The notes beneath the pieces are model-generated. The model was given only the letters and a program-made list of their open reading frames with translations, ran no database searches and was not told the origin of the DNA. Of a DNA stretch of 64,000 nt, positions 1 to 8,092 are shown one piece after another. The stretch spans positions 37,024,654 through 37,088,653 of the forward strand of contig NC_085052.1 of assembly GCF_963662255.1 (NCBI RefSeq), in the 5' to 3' direction. This stretch comes from Cinclus cinclus. Taxonomy: Eukaryota > Chordata > Aves > Passeriformes > Cinclidae. How positions within the stretch are numbered: the first letter of the stretch is position 1; each line of letters opens with the position of its first letter. A program made the translations under genes and the position numbers.

Positions 1-237
1 CTTTTGCGCCCCCTGGTGTCAAAAGGGATTCTTAGATTGTTAGCCTCCATTGGGTCACAATGGATCCTTGCTTCTCTTAACCCCTGTGCTGTCACAGTGC
101 ATCCCATGCCCTTTTAGGCCACTTGATGTCACAATGAATCATTTGATTCTTGGCCTCCATGGTGGTGTAATTGTACCAGGTTTTACTTGGGCCCCATGCT
201 TTCACAATTAATCCCTGGCCCTTTTAGGCCCATTGGT

Positions 238-244
238 GTAAACA
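238..244. other. GTAAACA insertion variant, first of a phased set
   Basis: In some monomers GTGTCACAAGG has become GTGTAAACAAGG, adding one base and creating GTAAACA, which matches the known forkhead-factor core. Copies include 4865, 12687, 42531, 47154, 51777, 53318 and 57941. In the right region it occurs once per unit at the end of HOR position 10, and is lost in unit 5. It is best used as a phase marker. Function is not shown. Confidence 0.55.
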
Positions 245-930
245 AGGGATCATTAGATTGTTAGCCTGCATTGGGTCACAATGGTTCCTTGCTTCTCTTA
301 ACCTCTGTGGTGTCACAATGCATCCCATGCCCTTTTGGGCCACTTGATGTCACAATGAATCATTTGATTCTTGGCCTCCATGGTGTCATAATGGTTCCTT
401 GTTTCTATTGGGCCCCATGCCTTCACAATACATCCCTGCCCCTTTTAGGCGCCTTGGTGTCAAAAGGGATCATTAGATTGTTAGCCTGCATTGGGTCACA
501 ATGGTTCCTTGCTTCTCTTAACCCCTGTGCTGTCAGAATGCATCCCATGCCCTTTTAGGCCACATGATGTTACAATGAATTATTTGATTCTTGGCCTCCA
601 TGGCGGCATAATAGATCCTTGCTTCTATTGGTCCCCGTGCTGTAACAATTCATCCCTGGCCCTTTTAGGCCCATTGGTGTCACAAGGGATCATTAGATTG
701 TTAGCCTCCATTGGGTCACAATGGATCCTTGCTTCTCTTAACCCCTGTGGTGTCTCAATGCATCCCATGCCCTTTTAGGCCACTTGATGTCACAATGAAT
801 CATTTGATTCTTGGCCTCCATGGTGGCATAATTGTACCAGGTTTTAATTGGGCCCCATGCTTTCACAATACATCTCTGCCCCATTTAGGCCCATTGGTGT
901 CACAAGGGATCATTAGATTGTTAGCCTGCA

Positions 931-1150
931 TTGGGTCACAATGGATCCTTGCTTCTCTTAACCCCTGTGCTGTCACAATGCATCCCATGCCCTTTTAGGC
1001 CACATGATGTCACAATGAATTATTTGATTCTTGGCCTCCATGGTGGCATAATAGATCCTTGCTTCTATTGGTCCCCGTGCTGTAACAATTCATCCCTGGC
1101 CCTTTTAGGCCCATTGGTGTCACAACGGATCATTAGATTGTTAGCCTGCA
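931..1150 (+). repeat. Class B monomer (example)
   Basis: Class B is marked by CACATGATGTCACAATGAAT in subunit 3, GGCATAATAGATCC in subunit 4, and GGTCCCCGTGCTGTAACAA spanning subunits 4 and 5. It is one of the few classes with regular CpGs (in CCCCGTG, and in GGCGGCA in many copies). It shares subunit 4 with class F and differs from F in ending with CCTTTTAGGCCCATTGG. Confidence 0.8.
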
Positions 1151-1371
1151 TTGCGTCACAATGGTTCCTTGCTTCTCTTAACCTCTGTGGTGTCACAATG
1201 CATCCCATGCCCTTTTAGGCCACTTGATGTCACTATGAATCATTTGATTCTTGGCCTCCATGGTGGCGTAATTGTACCAGGTTTTAATTGGGTCCCATGC
1301 TTTCACAATACATCCCTGGCCCTTTTTATACCCCCTGGTGCCACAAGGGATCATTAGATTGTTAGCCTGCA

Positions 1372-1591
1372 TTGGGTCACAATGGTTCCTTGCTTCTCTT
1401 AACCTCTGTGGTGTCACAATGCATTCCAAGCCCTTTTAGGCCACTTGGTCTTACAATGAACCATTTGATTCTTGGCCTTCATGGTGTCATAATGGTTCCT
1501 TGCTTCTATAGGTCCCCATGCTGTCAGAGTCCATCCGTGGTCCTTTTGCGCCCCCTGGTGTCAAAAGGGATTCTTAGATTGTTAGCCTGCA
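1372..1591 (+). repeat. Class D monomer (example)
   Basis: Class D has GCATTCCAAGCCC in subunit 2, CTTGGTCTTACAATGAACC in subunit 3, CTTCTATAGGTCCCC in subunit 4, TGTCAGAGTCCATCCGTGG in subunit 5 and CAAAAGGGATTCTTAG in subunit 6. It is among the most diverged classes and almost always directly follows a class F monomer, so F-D behaves as a linked dimer. Here the preceding F-type monomer starts at 1151. Confidence 0.8.
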
Positions 1592-1811
1592 TTGGGTCAC
1601 AATGGTTCCTTGCTTCTCTTAACCCCTGTGGTGTCACAATGCATCCCATGCCCTTTTAGGCCACTTGATGTCACAATGAATCATTTGATTCTTGGCCTCC
1701 ATGGTGTCATAATGGTTCCTTGTTTCTATTGGGCCCCATGCTGTCACAATTCATCCCTGGCCCTTTTACGCCCCCTGGTGTCAAATGGGATCCTGGGATT
1801 ATTAGCCTCCA
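1592..1811 (+). repeat. Class A monomer (example)
   Basis: Class A has GGTGTCATAATGGTTCC in subunit 4, then in its usual form TTTTACGCCCCCTGG and CAAATGGGATCCTGGG in subunits 5 and 6. Subunit 4 of this class is close to subunit 1 of the monomer (27 of 37 bases by hand), which makes class A the clearest evidence for the 110-bp dimer. Some class A copies carry another class's ending (for example GGCGCCTTGG at about 442), which indicates exchange between classes. Confidence 0.8.
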
Positions 1812-2032
1812 TTGGGTCACAATGCATCCTTGCTTCTCTTAACCCCTGTGGTGTCACAATGCATCCCATGCCCTTTTAGGCCACTTGATGTCACAATGAA
1901 TCATTTGATTCTTGGCCTCCACGGTGGCATAATAGATCCTTGCTTCTATTGGTCCCCGTGCTGTAACAATCCATCCCTGTCCCTTTTTATACCCCCTGGT
2001 GCCACAAGGGATCATTAGATTGTTAGCCTGCA
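1812..2032 (+). repeat. Class F monomer, 221 bp (example)
   Basis: Class F is one base longer than the standard monomer because subunit 5 ends CCCTTTTTATACCCCC and subunit 6 starts TGGTGCCACAAGGG. Other copies start at 1151, 3133, 4014, 4455, 5779, 6660, 7541, 7762, 8973, 9414, 10957, 11618, 13600, 14261, 15582, 16243, 17344, 18445, 19106 and 19987. Further copies lie in the second super-repeat, and one or two in each 21-mer unit. The tract leaves a 78-residue open frame on the minus strand in most copies. That frame is a by-product of the variant, not a gene. Confidence 0.8.
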
Positions 2033-5000
2033 TTGGGTCACAATGGTTCCTTGCTTCTCTTAACCTCTGTGGTGTCACAATGCATTCCAAGACCTTTTAG
2101 GCCACTTGGTCTTACAATGAACCATTTGATTTTTGGCCTTCATGGTGTCATAATGGTTCCTTGCTTCTATAGGTCCCCATGCTGTCAGAGTCCATCCGTG
2201 GTCCTTTTGCGCCCCCTGGTGTCAAAAGGGATTCTTAGATTGTTAGCCTGCATTGGGTCACAATGGTTCCTTGCTTCTCTGAACCCCTGTGGTGTCACAA
2301 TGCATCCCATGCCCTTTTAGGCCACTTGATGTCACAATGAATCATTTGATTCTTGGCCTCCATGGTGTCATAATGGTTCCTTGTTTCAATTGGGCCCCAT
2401 GCTGTCACAATTCATCCCTGGCCCTTTTACGCCCCCTGGTGTCAAATGGGATCCTGGGATTATTAGCCTCCATTGGGTCACAATGGATCCTTGCTTCTCT
2501 TAACCCCTGTGCTGTCACAATGCATCCCATGCCCTTTTAGGCCACATTATGTCACAATGAATTATTTGATTCTTGGCCTCCATGGCGGCATAATAGATCC
2601 TTGCTTCTATTGGTCCCCGTGCTGTAACAATTCATCCCTGGCCCTTTTAGGCCCATTGGTGTCACAAGGGATCATGAGATTGTTAGCCTCCATTGGGTCA
2701 CAATGGATCCTTGCTTCTCTTAACCCCTGTGGTGTCTCAATGCATCCCATGACCTTTTAGGACACTTGATGTCACAATGAATCATTTGATTCTTGGCCTC
2801 CATGGTGGCATAATTGTACCAGGTTTTAATTGGGCCCCATGCTTTCACAATATATCTCTGCCCCATTTAGGCCCATTGGTGTCACACGGGATCATTAGAT
2901 TGTTAGCCTGCATTGGGTCACAATGGATCCTTGCTTCTCTTAACCCCTGTGCTGTCACAATGCATCCCATGCCCTTTTAGGCCACATGATGTCACAATGA
3001 ATTATTTGATTCTTGGCCTCCATGGTGGCATAATAGATCCTTGCTTCTATTGGTCCCCGTGCTGTAACAATTCATCCCTGGCCCTTTTAGGCCCATTGGT
3101 GTCACAACGGATCATTAGATTGTTAGCCTGCATTGCGTCACAATGGTTCCTTGATTCTCTTAACCTCTGTGCTGTCACAATGCATCCCATGCCCTTTTAG
3201 GCCACTTGATGTCACTATGAATCATTTGATTCTTGGCCTCCATGGTGGCGTAATTGTACCAGGTTTTAATTGGGTCCCATGCTTTCACAATACATCCCTG
3301 GCCCTTTTTATACCCCCTGGTGCCACAAGGGATCATTAGATTGTTAGCCTGCATTGGGTCACAATGGTTCCTTGCTTCTCTTAACCTCTGTGGTGTCACA
3401 ATGCATTCCAAGCCCTTTTAGGCCACTTGGTCTTACAATGAACCATTTGATTCTTGGCCTTCATGGTGTCATAATGGTTCCTTGCTTCTATAGGTCCCCA
3501 TGCTGTCAGAGTCCATCCGTGGTCCTTTTGCGCCCCCTGGTGTCAAAAGGGATTCTTAGATTGTTAGCCTGCATTGGGTCACAATGGTTCCTTGCTTCTC
3601 TTAACCCCTGTGGTGTCACAATGCATCCCATGCCCTTTTAGGCCACTTGATGTCACAATGAATCATTTGATTCTTGGCCTCCATGGTGGCGTAATTGTAC
3701 CAGGTTTTAATTGGGCCCCATGCTTTCACAATATATCCCTGCCCCTTTTAGGCCCATTGGTGTCAAAAGGGATCATTAGATTGTTAGCCTGCATTGGGTC
3801 ACAATGGTTCCTTGCTTCTCTTAACCTCTGTGTTGTCACAATGCATAACATGCCCTTTTAGGCCACTTGATGTCACAATGAATCATTTGATTCTTGGCCT
3901 CCATGGTGTCATAATGGTTCCTTGTTTCTATTGGGCACCATGCTGTCACAATTCATCCCTGGCCCTTTTACGCCCCCTGGTGTCAAATGGGATCCTGGGA
4001 TTATTAGCCTCTATTGGGTCACAATGGTTCCTTGCTTCTCTTAACCCCTGTGGTGTCACAATGCATCCCATGCACTTTTAGGCCACTTGATGTCACAATG
4101 AATCATTTGATTCTTGGCCTCCACCGTGGCATAATAGATCCTTGCTTCTATTGGTCCCCGTGCTGTAACAATCCATCCCTGGCCCTTTTTATACCCCCTG
4201 GTGCCACAAGGGATCATTAGATTGTTAGCCTGCATTGGGTCACAATGGTTCCTTGCTTGTCTTAACCTCTGTGGTGTCACAATGCATCCCATGCCCTTTT
4301 AGGCCACTTGATGTCACAATGAATTATTTGATTCTTGGCCTCCATGGTGGCGAAATTGTACCAGGTTTTAATTGGGCCCCATGCTTTCACAATAGATCCC
4401 TGCCCCTTTTAGGACCATTGGTGTCAAAAGGGATCATAAGCTTATTAGCCTCCATTGGGTCACAATGGTTCCTTGCTTCTCTTAACCCCTGTGCTGACAC
4501 AATGCATCCCATGCCCTTTTAGGCCACATGATGTTACAATGAATCATTTGATTCTTGGCCTCCATGGTGGCATAATAGATCCTTGCTTCTATTGGTCCCC
4601 GTGCTGTAACAATCCATCCCTGGCCCTTTTTATACCCGCTGGTGCCACAAGGGATCATTAGATTGTTAGCCTGCATTGGGTCACAATGGTTCCTTGCTTC
4701 TCTTAACCCCTGTGGTGTCACAATGCATCCCTATGCGCTTTTAGGCCACATGATGTCACAATGAATTATTTGATTCTTGGCCTCCATGGTGGCATAATAG
4801 ATCCTTGCTTCTATTGGTCCCCGTGCTGTAACAATTCATCCCTGGCCCTTTTAGGTCCATTGGTGTAAACAAGGGATCATTAGACTGTTAGCCTGCATTG
4901 GGTCACAATGGTTCCTTGCTTCTCTTAACCTCTGTGGTGTCACAATGCATTCCAAGCCCTTTTAGGCCACTTGGTCTTACAATGAACCATTTGATTCATG

Positions 5001-5117
5001 GCCTTCATGGTGTCATAATGGTTCCTTCCTTCTTTAGGTCCCCATGCTGTCAGAGTTCATCCGTGGTCCTTTTGCGCACCCGGGTGTCAAAAGGGATTCT
5101 TAGATTGTTAGCCTGCA

Positions 5118-5337
5118 TTGGGTCACAATGGTTCCCTGCTTCTCTTAACCCCTGTGGTGTCACAATGCATCCCATGCCCTTTTAGGCCACTTGATGTCAC
5201 AATGAATCATTTGATTCTTGGCCTCCATGGTGGCATAATTGTACCAGGTTTTACTTGGGCCCCATGCTTTCACAATTCATCCCTGCCCCTTTTAGGCCCA
5301 TTGGTGTCACAAGGGATCATTAGATTGTTAGCCTGCA
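5118..5337 (+). repeat. Reference 220-bp monomer (class C) with six 37-bp subunits
   Basis: This monomer shows the internal structure clearly. Six subunits lie at 5118-5154, 5155-5190, 5191-5227, 5228-5264, 5265-5300 and 5301-5337, with lengths 37, 36, 37, 37, 36 and 37. Each carries a form of TGTCACAATG near its start and a pyrimidine-rich run ending in GGCC or similar. Subunits 1, 2 and 3 pair with 4, 5 and 6, so the monomer is a diverged dimer of a 110-bp trimer. Class C is marked by GTACCAGGTTTTA in subunit 4 and TGCTTTCACAAT in subunit 5. This copy contains no CpG. Confidence 0.9.
5204..5217. other. 14-bp dyad GAATCA-TT-TGATTC in subunit 3
   Basis: Subunit 3 contains a perfect inverted repeat with arms of 6 bases and a 2-base centre. 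It recurs in every monomer that keeps GAATCATTTGATTC, which is most class A and C copies. Class B copies (GAATTATTTGATTC) and class D copies (GAACCATTTGATTC) each break one arm position. It could be a protein site or simply chance kept by duplication. Confidence 0.55.
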
Positions 5338-5631
5338 TTGGGTCACAATGGATCCTTGCTTCTCTTAACCCCTGTGGTGTCACAATGCCTCCCATGCCCT
5401 TTTAGGCCACTTGATGTCACAATGAATCATTTGATTCTTGGCCTCCATGGTGGTGTAATTGTACCAGGTTTTAATTGGGCCCCATGCTTTCACAATACAT
5501 CCCTGCCCCTTTTAGGCCCATTGGTGTCACAAGGGATCATTAGATTGTTAGCCTGCATTGGGTCACAATGGATCCTTGCTTCTCTTAACCCCTGTGCTGT
5601 CACAATGCATCCCATGCCCTTTTAGGCTGCA

Positions 5632-5639
5632 TGACGTCA
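5632..5639. other. TGACGTCA palindrome (CRE-like), first of 14
   Basis: A single T-to-C change in the common CATGATGTCAC of class B and F monomers creates the perfect 8-bp palindrome TGACGTCA. That sequence is known as the binding site of CREB/ATF proteins. Other copies start at 7836, 11031, 12133, 24467, 26671, 29866, 30968, 41977, 46600, 51223, 52764, 57387 and 62010. In the right region it marks HOR position 8. The match to the motif is direct. Any binding or function is unproven, and duplication of the monomer alone explains the recurrence. Confidence 0.6.
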
Positions 5640-6880
5640 CAATGAATTATTTGATTCTTGGCCTCCATGGCGGCATAATAGATCCTTGCTTCTATTGGTC
5701 CCCGTGCTGTAACAATTCATCCCTGGCCCTTTTCGGCCCATTGGTGTAAACAAGGGATCATTAGATTGTTAGCCTGCATTGGGTCACAATGGTTCCTTGC
5801 TTCTCTTAACCTCTGTGCTGTCACAATGCATCCCATGCCCTTTTAGGCCACTTGATGTCACAATGAATCATTTGAGTCTTGGCCTCCACGGTGGCATAAT
5901 AGATCCTTGCTTCTATTGGTCCCCGTGCTGTAACAATCCATCCCTGGCCCTTTTTATACCCCCTGGTGCCACAAGGGATCATTAGATTGTTAGCCTGCAT
6001 TGGGTCACAATGGTTCCTTGCTTCTCTTAACCTCTGTGGTGTCACAATGCATTCCAAGCCCTTTTAGGCCACTTGGTCTTACAATGAACCATTTGATTCT
6101 TGGCCTTCATGGTGTCATAATGGTTCCTTGCTTCTATAGGTCCCCATGCTGTCAGAGTTCATCAGTGGTCCTCTTGCGCCTCCTGGTGTCAAAAGGGATA
6201 CTTAGATTGTTAGCCTGCATTGGGTCACAATGGTTCCTTGCTTCTCTTAACCCCTGAGGTGTCACAATGCATCCCATGCCCTTTTAGGCCACTTGATGTC
6301 ACAATGAATCATTTGATTCTTGGCCTCCATGGTGGCGTAACTGTACCAGGTATTAATTGGGCCCCATGCTTTCACAATAAATCCCTGCCCCTTTTAGGCC
6401 CATTGGTGTCAAAAGGGATCATTAGATTGTTAGCCTGCATTGGGTCACAATGGATCCTTGCTTCTCTTAACCCCTGTGCTGTCACAATGCATCCCATGCC
6501 CTTTTAGGCCACATGATGTCACAATGAATTATGTGATTCTTGGCCTCAATGGTGGCATAATAGATCCTTGCTTCTATTGGTCCCCGTGCTGTAACAATTC
6601 ATCCCTGGCCCTTTTAGGCCCATTGGTGTCAAAAGGGATCATTAGATTATTAGCCTGCATTGGGTGACAATGGATCCTTGCTTCTCTTAACCCCTGTGCT
6701 GTCAGAATGCATCCCATGCCCTTTTAGGCCACATGATGTCACAATGAATTATTTGATTCTTGGCCTCCATGGTGGCATAATAGATCCTTGCTGCTATTGG
6801 TCCCCGTGCTGTAACAATCCATCCCTGGCCCTTTTTATACCCCCTGGTGCCACAAGGGATCATTAGATTGTTAGCCTGCA

Positions 6881-7100
6881 TTGGGTCACAATGGTTCCTT
6901 GCTTCTCTTAACCTCTGTGGTGTCACAATCCATTCCAAGCCCTTTTAGGCCACTTGGTCTTACAATGAACCATTTGATTCTTGGCCTTCATGGTGTCATA
7001 ATGGTTCCTTGTTTCTATTGGGCCCCATGCTGTCACAATTCATCCCTGGCCCTTTTACGCCCCCTGGTGTCAAATGGGATCCTGGGATTATTAGCCTGCA
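6881..7100 (+). repeat. D/A hybrid monomer
   Basis: The first half is class D (CTTGGTCTTACAATGAACC, GGCCTTCATGG). The second half is class A (CTTGTTTCTATTGGGCCCC, TTTTACGCCCCC, CAAATGGGATCCTGGG). The exchange lies in the shared GGTGTCATAATGGTTCCTTG at about 6990-7012. It also carries CACAATCCATTCC in place of CACAATGCATTCC. The same hybrid is present at 25716-25935 in super-repeat copy II. Confidence 0.75.
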
Positions 7101-7982
7101 TTGGGTCACAATGGTTCCTTGCTTCTCTTAACCCCTGTGCTGTCACAATGCATCCCATGCCCTTTTAGGCCACATGATGTCACAATGAATTATTTGATTC
7201 TTGGCCTCCATGGTGGCATAAAAGGTCCTTGCTTCTATTGGTCCCCGTGCTGTAACAATTCATCCCTGGCCCTTTTAGGCCCATTGGTGTCACAAGGGAT
7301 CATTAGATTGTTAGCCTGCATTGCGTCACAATGGTTCCTTGCTTCTCTTAACCCCTGTGCTGTCACAATGCATCCCATGCCCTTTTAGGCCACTTGATGT
7401 CACAATGAATCATTTAATTCTTGGCCTCCATGGTGGCGTAATTGTACCAGGTTTTAATTGGGCCCCATGCTTTCACAATATATCCCTGCCCCTTTTAGGC
7501 CCATTGGTGTCAAAAGGGATCATTAGATTATTAGCCTGCATTGGGTCACAATGGATCCTTGCTTCTCTTAACCCCTGTGCTGTCACAATGCATCCCATGC
7601 CCTTTTAGGCCACATGATGTCACAATGAATTATTTGATTCTTGGCCTCCATGGTGGCATAATAGATCCTTGCTTCTATTGGTCCCCGTGCTGTAACAATC
7701 CATCCCTGGCCCTTTTTATACCCCCTGGTGCCACAAGGGATCATTAGATTGTTAGCCTGCATTGGGTCACAATGGTTCCTTGCTTCTCTTAACCCCTGTG
7801 GTGTCACAATGCCTCCCATGCCCTTTTAGGCCACATGACGTCACAATGAATTATTTGATTCTTGGCCTCCATGGCGGCATAATAGATCCTTGCTTCTATT
7901 GGTCCCCGTGCTGTAACAATCCATCCCTGGCCCTTTTTATACCCCATGGTGCCACAAGGGATCATTAGATTGTTTGCCTGCA

Positions 7983-8092
7983 TTGGGTCACAATGGTTCC
8001 TTGCTTCTCTTAACCTCTGTGGTGTCACAATGCATTCCAAGCCATTTTAGGCCACTTGGTCTTACAATGAACCATTTGATTCTTGGCCTTCA
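7983..8092 (+). repeat. 110-bp half-monomer
   Basis: Monomer starts are at 7762, 7983, 8093 and 8313, giving spacings of 221, 110 and 220. The 110-bp piece contains only the first three subunits of a class D monomer (with CTTGGTCTTACAATGAACC). At CATGGTGTCA it jumps from subunit 4 into subunit 1 of the next monomer (CAATGGTTCCATGCTTC). The deletion removes exactly one 110-bp half, as expected from pairing between the two halves of the monomer. Confidence 0.9.

Larger units (their letters stand above)
1..2252 (+). repeat. 2.25-kb block, copy 1 (array left edge)
   Basis: The sequence from base 1 matches 12450 onward (offset 12,449) and 31285 onward (offset 31,284) in register. Private variants are shared, such as the GGTGTCTCAATG monomer at about 750 and the CACAACGGATC monomer at about 1121. 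A visible difference is CACAGTGCAT at about 101, where the other two copies have CACAATGCAT. The match at offset 12,449 continues to about 3,690. Confidence 0.85.
491..3573 (+). repeat. 9-mer (1,982-bp) tandem duplication, left edge
   Basis: Monomers starting at 491, 711, 931, 1151 and 1372 match those at 2473, 2693, 2913, 3133 and 3354 at a constant offset of 1,982. Shared markers include GGTGTCTCAATG, CATCTCTGCCCCATTTAGG and CACTATGAATC. The match ends at 1592 versus 3574, where the classes differ (A versus C). The second copy has gained private changes such as CATGACCTTTTAGGACAC at about 2750. Confidence 0.82.

Noticed and set aside
271..558. About 95-residue open frame repeated in nearly every monomer on the plus strand
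   Set aside because: The frames begin at TTG (in TTGGGTCAC), not ATG, and overlap the next one by 68 bases. They shift frame at every 220-bp step because 220 is not a multiple of 3. There is no intron, promoter or codon signal, and substitutions do not favour silent sites in any obvious way. They are by-products of the repeat.
1322..1336. TATA box at CCTTTTTATACCCC in class F monomers
   Set aside because: It is a simple variant of CCTTTTAGGCCC, found in dozens of duplicated monomers without any downstream gene.
1193..1429. 78-residue minus-strand open frame recurring at class F monomers
   Set aside because: It appears only because the F variant tract and its neighbour lack stops on the minus strand. 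Its presence tracks the 221-bp variant exactly and it has no recognisable domain.
7983..8092. Insertion of a foreign 110-bp element
   Set aside because: All of the sequence matches the first half of a class D monomer. It is a deletion product, not an insertion.
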